DNA of 62,476 nucleotides from an uncultured Granulosicoccaceae bacterium. Its GTDB lineage: Bacteria > Pseudomonadota > Gammaproteobacteria > Granulosicoccales > Granulosicoccaceae. Position 1 is the stretch's first letter, and each line of letters begins with the position of its first letter. The DNA is taken from NCBI GenBank assembly GCA_937927895.1, contig CALGKA010000102.1, forward strand, positions 1 through 62,476, given 5' to 3'. Shown here piece after piece: positions 10,178-20,577 of the stretch. The notes under the pieces were generated by a model. That model ran no database searches and had not been told where the DNA came from. It was given only the letters and a program-made list of their open reading frames with translations. The translations under genes were made by a program, and so were the position numbers.

Positions 10178-11713
10178 GTGCAGCATTCATCTTCTACAGA
10201 TTCCGCATTGAAACAAAATACATTAATGCAAAACAAATGGCTGACCAGTATTGTCAGTTTGTTGTGTGGTGCTTTATCGGTGTTGTCGTTCGCACCTTTT
10301 GGTTGGTGGATCGTATTTCCATTCACCCTTGCCATACTATTTGTACTGCTCTTTAACGCCAATTCAAATTTCAATGGCTTCAGAGTCGGCTATTGTTTTG
10401 GTGTCGGCTTGTTCGGGGCAGGCGTGTATTGGGTCTACTTTAGTCTGCACTTGTTTGGCGGCGCTATTGCACCGTTAGCAGGTCTAGGCACATTTTTAAT
10501 AGTGCTTATATTGGCTTTTTTTCCCGCCTTTTTTGCTTTATTGTCGCAACGCTTTGCTAAGCATAATCTTTGGTTTCTGCTTACCGCACCTGCACTATGG
10601 TTGTTAATAGAGTGGTTTCGCAGTTGGTTTCTCACGGGGTTCCCGTGGTTAAGTGCGGGCTACTCCACTATACATTCGCCACTTGCCGGGTACGCGCCTG
10701 TCGGTGGTGTGTTTTTAAATTCATTGGTGCTTGTTTGTTGCAGCGGTTTCATTGCGTGGACTCTGCACAGCCGACGGGTTGCGCCTTTGTTAGTGAGCTG
10801 TGTTTGTATCGGTGCATTAGGCGCAGGCGGGTACTGGTTAAAATCTAAAGAGTGGACTCAAGCCATAGAAGGTCGCACAGTCAGTGTCACGATGGTGCAG
10901 GGCAATATTGCCCAAGAGCTTAAATTTCAGCCAAACTTAATTAAAGATTCTATCAATCTGTATTCAACGTTAAGTGAAACAGGTGCTGAGCTTATAGTGT
11001 GGCCGGAGAGTGCAATCCCAACGCTGTATTCTGATCTTGCAGAGTGGGAGCACGAGTTCGCGACGAGCATGCAAGCGGCGGGCTCTACAGTAATTAGTGG
11101 TGGCTTTATTAGCAATGATGATTTTTCAGAATACTTCAACGGCATCAAGGTTCTTAATGGCACGGAAGATCAAGTCTACGTAAAGCGTCACTTAGTGCCA
11201 TTTGGTGAGTACATACCTTTTCGAAGTGTGATCTCTTTGTTGTCGGAGCTGATCACAATTCCTATGTCTAACCTTTCACCCGGTACTGGTCCGGTGCGTC
11301 CGATTGAAGTGAATGGCGTAAATTACGGTATGTCGATTTGTTATGAAGATGCCTTCGGTGGTGAAATGCGCGTGCAGTTTCCTGCCGCTAATGTGCTTAT
11401 AAATGTTAGTAACGATGCATGGTTCGGGGATTCCTCCGCACCTCATCAACATCAGGAAATAGCCGCTATGCGCTCGCTTGAGTTTGGCCGTCCGATGTTG
11501 CGAGTCACCAATACCGGTGTGACCTCTTTGATTGATTATCGGGGGCACATTGTCTCTGAAGGGCCGCAGTTTGAAGCGTTAGCCATAGATGTAGAAGTTA
11601 CACCGCGCCAAGGCAGCACCCCGTACGTTAAAATAGGTGACTGGCTTGTAGTGGCGCTTGCAACCATCATGTTACTGATAGCATGGTTGTTAGGTCGGCA
11701 TAAACCTATATAG
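10178..11713 (+). CDS. lnt: Apolipoprotein N-acyltransferase
   Basis: 511 aa inner-membrane enzyme adding the third acyl chain to lipoproteins. Several N-terminal membrane spans (about residues 20-215) precede a nitrilase-like domain with the catalytic triad visible as Glu in VWPESAIP, Lys in VYVKRHLVPFGEYIPF and Cys in MSICYEDAFGG; one more span lies at the C-terminus (about 485-505). The start is uncertain: GTG 10178 as given, or ATG 10226 (MQNKWLTS), closer to the first span. It ends the miaB operon. The same window holds LolB, the outer-membrane lipoprotein receptor. Confidence 0.95.
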   Translation: MQHSSSTDSALKQNTLMQNKWLTSIVSLLCGALSVLSFAPFGWWIVFPFTLAILFVLLFNANSNFNGFRVGYCFGVGLFGAGVYWVYFSLHLFGGAIAPLAGLGTFLIVLILAFFPAFFALLSQRFAKHNLWFLLTAPALWLLIEWFRSWFLTGFPWLSAGYSTIHSPLAGYAPVGGVFLNSLVLVCCSGFIAWTLHSRRVAPLLVSCVCIGALGAGGYWLKSKEWTQAIEGRTVSVTMVQGNIAQELKFQPNLIKDSINLYSTLSETGAELIVWPESAIPTLYSDLAEWEHEFATSMQAAGSTVISGGFISNDDFSEYFNGIKVLNGTEDQVYVKRHLVPFGEYIPFRSVISLLSELITIPMSNLSPGTGPVRPIEVNGVNYGMSICYEDAFGGEMRVQFPAANVLINVSNDAWFGDSSAPHQHQEIAAMRSLEFGRPMLRVTNTGVTSLIDYRGHIVSEGPQFEALAIDVEVTPRQGSTPYVKIGDWLVVALATIMLLIAWLLGRHKPI

Positions 11714-11816
11714 CTTATTCGGCTGCGGCTTACGCGTAGTAATAGCGTAGAGGCGTAAGTGAAGACTGTTGTTGAAGGATTTTTAATTTTCACGTTAACT
11801 AAATAGATGGTGCTGC

Positions 11817-12962
11817 ATGACGCTAACTGCTAACTGGTCATATCCCACTTCCATTCGATTTGGCGCAGGACGCATTGCAGAGCTTGCAGAGGCGTGTAAG
11901 GCCTGTGGAATCAACAAGCCTTTGTTGGTAACCGATAAAGGCTTAGCTGGTATGGATATCACCAACCGGGCGCTGGATAACTTAGAGGCGGCTGGGCTTG
12001 GCCGACAACTCTTCTCTGATGTCGATTCCAACCCTAATGATATCAATGCTGAAGAGGGCTTGAAGCTTTATCGTGACGGTGGCTTTGATGGTGTTGTGGC
12101 TTTTGGTGGTGGTTCAGCGCTTGATCTTGGTAAGGTGCTGGCGTTTATGGTCGGACAGACTCGACCCTTGTGGGACTTTGAAGATATTGGCGATTGGTGG
12201 ACACGCGCTGATGCCGATGCAATTCACCCGGTGATCGCCGTGCCGACTACAGCTGGTACGGGTTCAGAAGTAGGGCGCGCCAGTGTCATTACTAATACTG
12301 CCAATCAAGAAAAGAAGATTATCTTCCATCCAAAGATGCTCCCTGCGATTGTTGTGTGTGATCCTGAGTTAACGCAGGGTATGCCGCCATTTTTAACCGC
12401 AGGAACGGGGCTCGACGCATTTGCGCATTGTGTTGAAGCCTATAGCTCGCCGCACTATCACCCCATGAGCCAAGGCATGGCGCTTGAGGGAATGCGCCTG
12501 GTTAAAGAGTACCTTCCATCAGCCTATAGCAATGGCAACAATTTAGAAGCGCGAGCACATATGATGTCTGCAGCCATAATGGGGGCGACAGCCTTTCAAA
12601 AAGGCTTGGGTGCCATACACGCGCTTTCGCACCCGATAGGGGCGGTGCATGCCACTCATCATGGCACCACCAATGCGGTATGCATGCCGGCGGTTCTACA
12701 GTTTAATAAATCGGCTATTCAGCCAGTATTTGATCAGGCTGCAGCTTTTCTGAATATAGAAGGTGGGTATGAAGGATTTTGCCACTATGTTAATGAGCTA
12801 AATCAGTCTATGAATATACCAAAGACTCTGACCGAGCTTGGGGTAGAGAATCCGGACCTTGATAGCCTGACTCAATCTGCGCTGCGCGATCCTAGTGTGG
12901 GGGGTAATCCGGTTGCCATGAATTATGATAATACCTATAAACTTTTTGAGAGTTTGGTGTAG
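11817..12962 (+). CDS. Iron-containing alcohol dehydrogenase
   Basis: 381 aa group III (Fe-ADH) dehydrogenase. The NAD-binding motif GGGSALDLGKVLAFM (near 100), TTAGTGSEVGRASVI, and the metal-site region GTGLDAFAHCVEAYSS with HALSHPIGAVHATHHGTTNA supply the Asp/His ligands expected for the divalent metal. Substrate is unknown; paralogs act on ethanol, butanol, 1,3-propanediol or lactaldehyde. It stands alone, 103 bp after lnt, with no operon partner pointing to a pathway. Confidence 0.93.
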   Translation: MTLTANWSYPTSIRFGAGRIAELAEACKACGINKPLLVTDKGLAGMDITNRALDNLEAAGLGRQLFSDVDSNPNDINAEEGLKLYRDGGFDGVVAFGGGSALDLGKVLAFMVGQTRPLWDFEDIGDWWTRADADAIHPVIAVPTTAGTGSEVGRASVITNTANQEKKIIFHPKMLPAIVVCDPELTQGMPPFLTAGTGLDAFAHCVEAYSSPHYHPMSQGMALEGMRLVKEYLPSAYSNGNNLEARAHMMSAAIMGATAFQKGLGAIHALSHPIGAVHATHHGTTNAVCMPAVLQFNKSAIQPVFDQAAAFLNIEGGYEGFCHYVNELNQSMNIPKTLTELGVENPDLDSLTQSALRDPSVGGNPVAMNYDNTYKLFESLV

Positions 12963-13044
12963 ATTGTCAATGGGTACTCGCTAGCTTCACCATGCAGCGA
13001 GCTATGAAATTGGCTTTTCTATTGACCGGTTAGAATTAAACTTT

Positions 13045-13104
13045 AGAATAAGCAATACCAGAACAAGCAATTCCAGAACAAGCTATACCAGAATAAGTAA
13101 TAAC
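13045..13104. repeat. Four tandem 15-bp repeats upstream of gcvH
   Basis: Imperfect units at 13045, 13060, 13075 and 13090 with consensus AGAACAAGCAATACC, ending 38 bp before the gcvH start. Copy number might affect the leader. Confidence 0.8.
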
Positions 13105-13142
13105 TGATTAGCAGTTAAGTATATAAGCAGGAGCCTAACGCT

Positions 13143-13541
13143 TTGAACACACCAAATGATCTGTACTACGCTGAATCGCATGAATGGGTGCGCCTAAATG
13201 ACGATGGAACCGTCACTGTCGGTATTACCGATCACGCCCAAGAGCAACTTGGTGATTTGGTTTTTGTAGAGACACCAGAGATTGATTTAACAGTCAGTGC
13301 CAAAGATGCAGTGGCCGTGGTTGAGTCTGTCAAAGCAGCTTCCGATATCTACGCACCAATACATGGCAAGATCGTAGACACTAATGGCGCATTAGCCGAT
13401 GAGCCCGAGTTAGTCAACACCGACCCCTACAATGAAGGTTGGTTATTCACCATGCAGCCTGAGCACGCCACCGAGATTGAAGAGCTAATGGATGATGAAG
13501 CCTATGAATCTTTTGTGGCATCGTCAGAGAGTGATATGTAA
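13143..13541 (+). CDS. gcvH: Glycine cleavage system H protein
   Basis: 132 aa. It carries the lipoyl arm that shuttles the aminomethyl group among the P, T and L proteins. The lipoylation site is the Lys in [14 protein letters not shown], and the fold signatures [14 protein letters not shown] and [17 protein letters not shown] sequence (here [13 protein letters not shown]) are present. The start is TTG 13143, supported by CAGGAG about 10 bp upstream. No gcvT or gcvP lies in the window, so this H gene is unlinked from the rest of the complex here. Confidence 0.96.
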   Translation: MNTPNDLYYAESHEWVRLNDDGTVTVGITDHAQEQLGDLVFVETPEIDLTVSAKDAVAVVESVKAASDIYAPIHGKIVDTNGALADEPELVNTDPYNEGWLFTMQPEHATEIEELMDDEAYESFVASSESDM

Positions 13542-13585
13542 GTGTTGTAGCAAGCCCGGTTCAGTGCGTGAAAGCCTCGCTCGTA

Positions 13586-13612
13586 GGAAGCCCTTAAGCG
13601 TAAGCGAGGAGC
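13586..13612. repeat. REP-like element related to the 5.2-5.5 kb repeats
   Basis: GGAAGCCCTTAAGCGTAAGC followed by GAGGAGC resembles the reverse complement of the 5.43-kb repeat core at most positions. With CCTCGCT upstream (13574-13580) it can form a hairpin between the convergent gcvH and ppx genes. Confidence 0.55.
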
Positions 13613-13722
13613 TCTGTGCCGCGATGATTAACAGCCTTCAATCTTTAAAAAGAAATCAGTTGTCCGTGTTTGCAGTAGACACAAATATACATAAAAAACA
13701 CTACTGGCAAATACCCGCAAAG

Positions 13723-15303
13723 CTACGAATCCGCTTGCACCCTTAAGTGAAACCCAACGTTCCCCAAAGTAGCAATTTCATCTTCAAGCTCAGCACGCGT
13801 AAGTGGGTGCTGCTCTAACCAGTCAGCTGAGATATTAAGTGTAATAACACTGTCGGTTGGCGTTATAGATACCGGCGGTATGGCACCTGAATATCGGGTC
13901 CGGTGAAGTAGCGTTGCTAATCGTAACAATACCAGTAAACGGTAGTAGCGCGATTGTTCAGACTTACGCATAGTTTGCACCACTGTTTTATCGATCTTTC
14001 TACGATGGTTGCGTACCAGTGCTGCGATAAATTCTTGATCGTTCCGTGAAAAGCCAAGCATGTCTGCATGGCGTAACAGGTAGTCGCCATGCTTATGGTA
14101 CTGAACATGAGCGACTGATAAGCCTACTTCGTGTAGGTGGCAGGCGGAACGCAGCGTTCCCCAATCGCGTTTGGGGTCTAGATTCCATTGCTTTATAGCG
14201 GATAAAAACATGAGTTCTGCAGTACCGAACACACGCGCTGCCTGGTCTGTATCGACTTGAAAGCGGCGTTGCATGTCGTCTACAGCGTTGCGTCTTACAT
14301 GGTCGTTGAGTGAGTCACCGGCCAGATCAATAATGACACCTTCGCGCAGGGCTGCGTGTGATACCTGCATGTGTTTTATATTGAATGATTGAAACGCTGC
14401 CATCAAAACGGACAGCCCGCCAAGAATAACCGCTTTGCGATCTTCACTAACGGATGAGATATCATTTAGAAGGTCAGGGCCTTTTTTGCAGATCTTTTCA
14501 ATCAGTGCTTCCAGGCCTTCACGGCTAATGCCGTTTGCTGCTGGGTTTAATGATTGCAATATTCTTTCGGTGGCTTTTATGGTGCCACTGGAACCGACGC
14601 AAAGCTCCCAGTTATGTTTTAAGTACTCAGGCACAATGGCTTGAGCCTCAAGGCACCCTTGAGCGATGGCTTTATCAAATTGTTTGTGCACTTTTTTGCT
14701 GTTATCAAACCACCTTGTGTTAGCACTTACACAGCCCATGTTAACGCTTTCCATAATGTGCGCTGAAGTGCCGCTGCCTGCTATAAATTCGGTACTTCCA
14801 CCACCGATATCAATGACGAGTCGTTTTTTATCATCGCGTACACCGTATGTCACACCGGTATAAATTAGTCGTGCTTCTTCGCGCCCTGAGATAATCTCTA
14901 TAGGTACGCCTAGGGTTTCAACAGCGGCGGTATTAATTTCGCTAGCGTTACGTGCCCGGCGTAGCGTGTTGGTGCCAACAGCGCGTACCTGGTGCGGTGG
15001 TACATCGCGCAATCTTTCACTAAACATAGATAGGCATTCGAGAGCGCGCTTCATAGTACTGGGTGTTATATTGTTTTTCTTATCCAGGCCTGCTCCAAGG
15101 CGCACGGGTTCCCGTAGCTTATCAATCAACTTTATGTGCGCGCCGGTAGAGTTTGCGACCGCCATATGAAAGCTGTTTGAGCCAAGGTCGATCGCTGCAA
15201 AGGTTTTATCTGCTGTGATCTCCGGGCCTTGATGGTCGCTAGTTGAGCCCATATTTGAGTTCATATTTGAGTTATCTGCGGCAGCGGTGTGCTCCTTGCT
15301 CAT
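13723..15303 (-). CDS. ppx: Exopolyphosphatase / pppGpp phosphohydrolase (Ppx/GppA family)
   Basis: 526 aa. The ASKHA-type N-terminal domain shows FAAIDLGSNSFHMAVA (phosphate loop 1), VDIGGGSTEFI (written here as LVIDIGGGSTEFIAG) and GSSGTIKA; the C-terminal HD-like domain (about 330-526) includes HLHEVGLSVAHVQYHKHGDYLL. It degrades polyphosphate or pppGpp. Ppx and GppA are hard to tell apart from sequence alone. It overlaps prmC by 4 bp (ATGA), so it is translationally coupled in the hemA-prfA-prmC-ppx order. Confidence 0.93.
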   Translation of the reverse strand: MSKEHTAAADNSNMNSNMGSTSDHQGPEITADKTFAAIDLGSNSFHMAVANSTGAHIKLIDKLREPVRLGAGLDKKNNITPSTMKRALECLSMFSERLRDVPPHQVRAVGTNTLRRARNASEINTAAVETLGVPIEIISGREEARLIYTGVTYGVRDDKKRLVIDIGGGSTEFIAGSGTSAHIMESVNMGCVSANTRWFDNSKKVHKQFDKAIAQGCLEAQAIVPEYLKHNWELCVGSSGTIKATERILQSLNPAANGISREGLEALIEKICKKGPDLLNDISSVSEDRKAVILGGLSVLMAAFQSFNIKHMQVSHAALREGVIIDLAGDSLNDHVRRNAVDDMQRRFQVDTDQAARVFGTAELMFLSAIKQWNLDPKRDWGTLRSACHLHEVGLSVAHVQYHKHGDYLLRHADMLGFSRNDQEFIAALVRNHRRKIDKTVVQTMRKSEQSRYYRLLVLLRLATLLHRTRYSGAIPPVSITPTDSVITLNISADWLEQHPLTRAELEDEIATLGNVGFHLRVQADS

Positions 15304-16133
15304 GCTTTTTGCCCGAGCGTCACTCTGTCATTGTTGGCCAAATCTTTGATCGTTTCTACTTGGCTAAAGTGGTTTTCTAACATTAGTTCTCGGGTGCGTT
15401 GACCTTGCGTGTGTCCGTGTTCTATTAGTAGCCATCCATTACTTTGGAGATATTCCGGTGCTTCTTTAATAATAGCAGTGATATCAGCAAAGCCATTGTC
15501 ACATGATCGTAAGGCTTCAATTGGCTCAAATGGTAATCCGCCCCGGGCTAAGTGTGGGTCATCTGCTGCTATGTAGGGTGGGTTAGCGGCGATAGCCGCA
15601 AAAGATTGTACGGGTAATTGTTCGAACCAATTTGATTTAATTAGCTGCACGCGCGCGTTAAGGGTCTGTGCGTTTATTTTTGCCACTGCCATGGCGGCGC
15701 CACTGTATTCGACGGCAACCACATCAATGGCGGGTAATTCTTTTGCCACGCATATAGCAATTGCACCGCTACCGGTCCCAAGATCAAGAAAAGGGCCGGC
15801 GGTGCTATCGAGCTTGCTTAAGGCTAGCTCAACCATAAGTTCAGTGTCGGGTCTTGGTATGAGGGTGTCTGAAGTGACTTTAAATGTGTGTGACCAAAAC
15901 TCTTTTTCACCCGTTAAGTAGGCGAGTGGCTCACCTTGCAGTCTGCGCTTGAGTAGTTGGTCAAATTTGAATTCTTGTTGTGCGGTGACTTCAGATTCAG
16001 GCCAAGTGTATAAATATTCGCGAGGCTTATCTATGCAGTGGCTGAGTAGCAGTTCGGTATCAAGTCTGGCACTTTCAGAGATGCCCTTAAGTTTTTCTGT
16101 TGTGCGTTGTAATAAGGTGGCTATGGTTGGCAT
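15300..16133 (-). CDS. prmC: Release factor glutamine N5-methyltransferase
   Basis: 277 aa from ATG 16133 (MPTIATLLQ), the start that matches the family; an upstream TTG at 16184 would add 17 unconserved residues. PrmC methylates the Gln of the GGQ motif in RF1 and RF2. Seen: SAM motif FLDLGTGSGAIAICVAKE and the catalytic NPPY in AIAANPPYIAADDPHL. Its substrate gene prfA lies directly upstream, and ppx overlaps downstream. Confidence 0.95.
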   Translation of the reverse strand: MPTIATLLQRTTEKLKGISESARLDTELLLSHCIDKPREYLYTWPESEVTAQQEFKFDQLLKRRLQGEPLAYLTGEKEFWSHTFKVTSDTLIPRPDTELMVELALSKLDSTAGPFLDLGTGSGAIAICVAKELPAIDVVAVEYSGAAMAVAKINAQTLNARVQLIKSNWFEQLPVQSFAAIAANPPYIAADDPHLARGGLPFEPIEALRSCDNGFADITAIIKEAPEYLQSNGWLLIEHGHTQGQRTRELMLENHFSQVETIKDLANNDRVTLGQKA

Positions 16134-16190
16134 ATCTTGAGTGTTAGTAAACTGTAGATGTGCGCTTAACCGCGTGCGTAACAAAGTGAA

Positions 16191-17276
16191 TTAATCTTCA
16201 CTCATTTCAGCCAATAGATCTGCCTGGTGTTCAGCGAGTAGCGGGTCAACTACCTGTTCCATAGAGCCTGTCATTATTTCATCTAGCTTATAAAGCGTTA
16301 AGTTAATGCGATGATCTGTGACTCTGCCTTGTGGGTAGTTGTAGGTTCTTATTCGCTCGGAGCGATCGCCGCTACCGACTTGCAAGCGTCGTGTTTCTGT
16401 TTCTGCAGCTTGGCGCTTTTCGATTTCATCGCTCATAAGGCGTGCTTGAAGTAGTGACATGGCACGCGCGCGGTTTTTATGTTGCGAGCGTTGATCTTGG
16501 CATTCCACCACTAAGCCTGTTGGAATGTGGGTCAGTCTAATAGCCGAGTCAGTTTTATTGATGTGCTGACCGCCAGCACCACTTGCACGAAAAGTATCAA
16601 CGCGTAAATCTGCAGAATTAATTTCTATTTCTTCAACTGCCTCGACCTCAGGCAGCACCGCAACAGTGGCGGCCGAAGTATGTACACGACCTTGTGATTC
16701 GGTCTCTGGTACTCGCTGCACCCGGTGTGCGCCTGATTCAAATTTTAATTTTGAGAACACACCGTTGCCGATAAGCCTTGCGACAATCTCTTTGTAACCG
16801 CCGTGATCTCCATCGCGTTGGTTAATAAGTTCTACTTGCCATCCTTGGGTGTCTGCAAAGCGCGAATACATTTTGTATAAATCGCCTGCAAAAATAGCTG
16901 CTTCATCACCACCGGTGCCGGCGCGTATTTCTAAAAATACGTTGTTTGCGTCTCTTGGGTCGGTCGGTAGCAGAAGCTTTTGCAGTTCAATTTCAAGTGC
17001 TTCAATTTGTTTTTCAGCGCTGGCGATTTCTTCTTGTGCCATGTCACGCATGTCAGGGTCTGAATCGTTGGCCATCTCTTTAGCGCTTTCAAGATCGCCA
17101 CTGGCAGCGCTGAAGTCACTGTAGGCTTTTACAACGGGCTCTAGCTGTGAGTACTCGCGTGAAAGATCGCGGAAGCGGTTTTGATCTGAGATGGTGTCAG
17201 GGTCACCCAGTAACGCGGATATTTCTTCGTGGCGTTCTGTTAAGCCGTCGAGTTTTGTTTTTATAGATTCTTTCAC
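16191..17276 (-). CDS. prfA: Peptide chain release factor 1
   Basis: 361 aa, standard length. Domain 2 carries the PxT codon-recognition tripeptide as PET in [20 protein letters not shown], and domain 3 the catalytic GGQ in [20 protein letters not shown], the Gln being PrmC's methylation target. It terminates at UAA and UAG. It lies 11 bp after hemA, the classic hemA-prfA-prmC order. Confidence 0.98.
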   Translation of the reverse strand: MKESIKTKLDGLTERHEEISALLGDPDTISDQNRFRDLSREYSQLEPVVKAYSDFSAASGDLESAKEMANDSDPDMRDMAQEEIASAEKQIEALEIELQKLLLPTDPRDANNVFLEIRAGTGGDEAAIFAGDLYKMYSRFADTQGWQVELINQRDGDHGGYKEIVARLIGNGVFSKLKFESGAHRVQRVPETESQGRVHTSAATVAVLPEVEAVEEIEINSADLRVDTFRASGAGGQHINKTDSAIRLTHIPTGLVVECQDQRSQHKNRARAMSLLQARLMSDEIEKRQAAETETRRLQVGSGDRSERIRTYNYPQGRVTDHRINLTLYKLDEIMTGSMEQVVDPLLAEHQADLLAEMSED

Positions 17277-17287
17277 GGGTCTTGGGC

Positions 17288-18616
17288 TTACTCTGAGTCT
17301 TTATTAGGTTGTGCATCAATAGGCGGGCTGCTGTTCTTTTTTGCCTGCTGTGAGTTTGCTTCTTTATTGTTGAGGTTAAACAGCGCGCGAGTAGCCTCCG
17401 CAATTTGATTGTCACCCGCTTCACTGGCCAGTCTTAGCTGTTCAGAGGGCGCGTGTAACAATTTATTGGTAAACGTTCGTGCGAAGTATTGTAACGCTTT
17501 CTCGGGATCGTCGCCTTTCTTAAGCATGGCCATGGCCTCGTTGAGGGTGGTTTGCTGAAGGGATGCCGTGTGCGAGCGTAAGTCGCTAATAGTGGCGCCT
17601 GCATTCAGGCCGCGGATCTTTTGCATAAAGCTGTTGGCTTGATGCTCTATTATATGCTCCGCTTTAATGGCGGCCTGTTGGCGTGCCTGAAGGCCTTGAT
17701 CGATAATCTCTTTAAGGTTATCGACGGTGTATAAAAATACGTCGCTCAGTTCACTTACCTGTGGCTCTATATCACGCGGTACTGCAATGTCTATCATTGC
17801 CATCGGTCGATGCCGTCTTGCTTTAAGGGCCGCCTCCACAGCACCTTTGCCCAGTATTGGCAATTGTGATGCAGTGGATGAAATAGTGATATCTGCCCCT
17901 GCCAGGCGTGCGGGTATGTCTGCAAGGCTGATCACTTCACTGCCAAAGCGTTCAGCCAAACGCTCAGCGCGTAGGGCGGTTCTGTTGGCAATAATGGTTT
18001 TACCGATACCGCTTGCATGTAAATGTTGCAATGTTAGTTCGACAGTTTCACCTGCGCCGATTAAAAGAGCAGTGTGATCGTATAGGTCGCCAAATATTTG
18101 CTTGGCCAACGATACCGCCGCAAACGCCACCGATACCGGGCTCTCACCAATTTCTGTATCAGTACGTACTTGTTTGGCAACACTGAACGCCGATTGGAAT
18201 AGCAGGGTCAGGTTACGCCCGACTGTGCCGGATTCTCCGGCCTCGCGGAACGCTTGCTTGATCTGGCCAAGAATTTGCGGCTCACCTAGAATCATGGAAT
18301 CCAGACCGCTGCAAACACGCATTAAGTGTTGCGCTGCGTCACGATCATAATGGGTAAATAAAAACGGCGAAAACGATTCTTGTGGCGCTTGGTGGTAGTC
18401 GTGAAGCCAGCTTACTACCTCGTGGGTTTTATCCTTGTGCATACCGCAGTAAATTTCAGTACGGTTGCAGGTAGACACAATGGTCGCTTCCGGCACATGC
18501 AGGTCTGTGCGCATTTGGCGCAAAGCGTCGGTAATTGATTCAGGGGCAAAGGTAATCCTTTCCCTGATATCAACGGGCGCAGTGAGATGATTGAGGCCGA
18601 CGGCTAGCAGTGACAT
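17288..18616 (-). CDS. hemA: Glutamyl-tRNA reductase
   Basis: 442 aa. First committed step of C5-pathway tetrapyrrole synthesis: reduces Glu-tRNA with NADPH. Seen: [15 protein letters not shown] at the N-terminus, catalytic Cys in [27 protein letters not shown], the NADPH domain around [13 protein letters not shown], and a C-terminal dimerisation helix. The Ser/Gln/Asn-rich tail after residue 415 looks variable. It begins an operon on the - strand, divergent from the TPR gene at 18814. Confidence 0.97.
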   Translation of the reverse strand: MSLLAVGLNHLTAPVDIRERITFAPESITDALRQMRTDLHVPEATIVSTCNRTEIYCGMHKDKTHEVVSWLHDYHQAPQESFSPFLFTHYDRDAAQHLMRVCSGLDSMILGEPQILGQIKQAFREAGESGTVGRNLTLLFQSAFSVAKQVRTDTEIGESPVSVAFAAVSLAKQIFGDLYDHTALLIGAGETVELTLQHLHASGIGKTIIANRTALRAERLAERFGSEVISLADIPARLAGADITISSTASQLPILGKGAVEAALKARRHRPMAMIDIAVPRDIEPQVSELSDVFLYTVDNLKEIIDQGLQARQQAAIKAEHIIEHQANSFMQKIRGLNAGATISDLRSHTASLQQTTLNEAMAMLKKGDDPEKALQYFARTFTNKLLHAPSEQLRLASEAGDNQIAEATRALFNLNNKEANSQQAKKNSSPPIDAQPNKDSE

Positions 18617-18813
18617 TGTGCAGATGGTAGCAAATTATGCATTTGATTCGCTGAGATGTGTTTTCCGAGTCTTGAAAAAAAGGCGTAAATAAAGATTTCC
18701 AGGGTGGTATAGCAGCTCATGCGACTCGCATTGGCAGTATTCCAGTACAATTTGCGCAGTTATTGGCCGCAAAGTTGCGCAAAGCAGTCAGGTTATTATA
18801 GGTTGGTTATTGA

Positions 18814-20577
18814 TTGGACACTACGAGTAGCAAAAACATTGTGAAAACAATTACTTTTTCCGCCCTTTTGAGTGCCGCCCTCGGTGCCTGTAGCACGGCC
18901 ACGGTTGCGCAAATCGAGGGCAGTTCAATGACCGAAGAGCTGCCGGCAGAGGTAGCGACTCGTCGTTACGCTCAGCAGTTGAGCATGAGCGAAGAATCGG
19001 ATTTATTGTTCAATATATTATCAGCAGAAATGGCCGGTCGCCGCGGATTAGTCGGGATCGCCTCAAAAAACTACTTTGAAGCTGCCACTGCCACCGATGA
19101 CCCGCGAGTCACCGAGCGAGCAGTAAAGCTCGCGCTAGTGGGCAGAGACTGGCAACTTGCAGATCTAGCCTCGGCTCGTTGGGTTCAGCTTGCGCCCGAA
19201 AATGTAGAGGCCTGGCAATACCGCGCGCAATCATCTATGCAGCAAAAAGATATCGAAACTGCCTCGGCCGCGATGGAGCAGGTGGTGACCTTGTCTGATG
19301 GCGAACCCGGTGAAGTGATACCGTCTCTGGTTGATTCTATTTTGCGTCAGTCCGATGCAGAGATGGGATCAGAGTTGCTTCAGAAACTGGCAGACAGATT
19401 CCCTGGTAGTGCTGATGCTCATTATGGTATTGGCCGATTTGCCATGTCTAAAGGTGAGCGCGATCTAGCTCTCGAAGCGTTTGAACGCGCGCTTGTAATT
19501 GATCCGAACAACGTTGATACCTTGTTATCAATGGCACGTTTAAAGCTGATTGCCGGTGAAGGTGATGCCGCCCTTGAACCGATTGTCGCTTATATCGATC
19601 GCACACCAGATGACTTAAGCGCGCAGCTTGGTTATGCACGGTTGCTAATTGATAGTGGCAAAGTTGACCGTGCAGCTGATCACTTAGATGTGGTTGCCAG
19701 GCAGTTTCCAACCGATGCCGACGCGTTGTATACCATTGGCTTACTGGCGCTAGATATAAAACGTGTGAATAGCGCTGAATCGTATTTAGAAACAGTAGTG
19801 TCATTAGATAAATACCAGGATGACGCCTACTACTATTTGGGTCGTATCTCTGATAGCCGTCGTGATTATCAGCAAGCGATATTGCGTTATCAGGGTGTGC
19901 AGGCAGGTGATAACTTTTTTGATGCGCAAATCAGAGCAGCAGAGTTATATGGATTGGTCGGCGATATAGACAACAGCCGTAAGTTGTTCGCAACGCTTAG
20001 AACCTACACCGATGATAAATCTCTGCAAATAGAGATGATCAATTCTGAAAGCAGAATGTTAAACGTTAATGATAAGTATGAAGAATCGCTGCAAGTCTTA
20101 ACCGGTGGTCTTGATCAATACCAAAACGATCCAAAGCTTTTGTATTCTCGTGCACTGGTAGCAGAGCGCTTAGATCAACAGGAACTCTTTGAATCAGATT
20201 TAAAAACAGTGATCGAGGTACAACCCGATAACGGCTATGCCATGAATGCATTAGGCTACTTTTTAGCGGACCGCAATGAGCGCCTGGATGAGGCAGAAAA
20301 GTACTTAAAACGCGCGTATGAACTGCATCCGGAGGATGCAGCCATTACTGATAGTCTGGGTTGGTTGTACTATCGTCAAGCTCGATTTGAAGAGTCTATA
20401 GAGCTACTCCAGAAGGCTTATGCGTTAATGCCAGACTCAGAGATTGCAGCCCACCTTGGAGAGGTTCTGTGGGTCTCTGGTGATCAAAGCAAAGCAACAC
20501 AGGTTTGGGAAGAAGCGCTTCGTGAAGCACCTGACGACGATCTCCTAAACACCGTTATGAAAAAATACATTCGTTGA
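18814..20577 (+). CDS. TPR-repeat lipoprotein
   Basis: 587 aa. A short signal peptide ends in lipobox LGAC, with Cys at residue 26 of this frame, so it is probably an outer-membrane lipoprotein. The rest is tetratricopeptide repeats, clear around 205-310 (HYGIGRFAMSKGERDLALEAFERAL) and 470-575 (AITDSLGWLYYRQARFEESIELLQKAY). Start uncertain: TTG 18814 or GTG 18841 (MKTITFSALL), the latter giving a tidier signal. The stop overlaps the lolB start by 4 bp, suggesting co-translation and a role in envelope assembly. Similar TPR genes precede lolB in other gammaproteobacteria; function unknown. Confidence 0.85.
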   Translation: MDTTSSKNIVKTITFSALLSAALGACSTATVAQIEGSSMTEELPAEVATRRYAQQLSMSEESDLLFNILSAEMAGRRGLVGIASKNYFEAATATDDPRVTERAVKLALVGRDWQLADLASARWVQLAPENVEAWQYRAQSSMQQKDIETASAAMEQVVTLSDGEPGEVIPSLVDSILRQSDAEMGSELLQKLADRFPGSADAHYGIGRFAMSKGERDLALEAFERALVIDPNNVDTLLSMARLKLIAGEGDAALEPIVAYIDRTPDDLSAQLGYARLLIDSGKVDRAADHLDVVARQFPTDADALYTIGLLALDIKRVNSAESYLETVVSLDKYQDDAYYYLGRISDSRRDYQQAILRYQGVQAGDNFFDAQIRAAELYGLVGDIDNSRKLFATLRTYTDDKSLQIEMINSESRMLNVNDKYEESLQVLTGGLDQYQNDPKLLYSRALVAERLDQQELFESDLKTVIEVQPDNGYAMNALGYFLADRNERLDEAEKYLKRAYELHPEDAAITDSLGWLYYRQARFEESIELLQKAYALMPDSEIAAHLGEVLWVSGDQSKATQVWEEALREAPDDDLLNTVMKKYIR

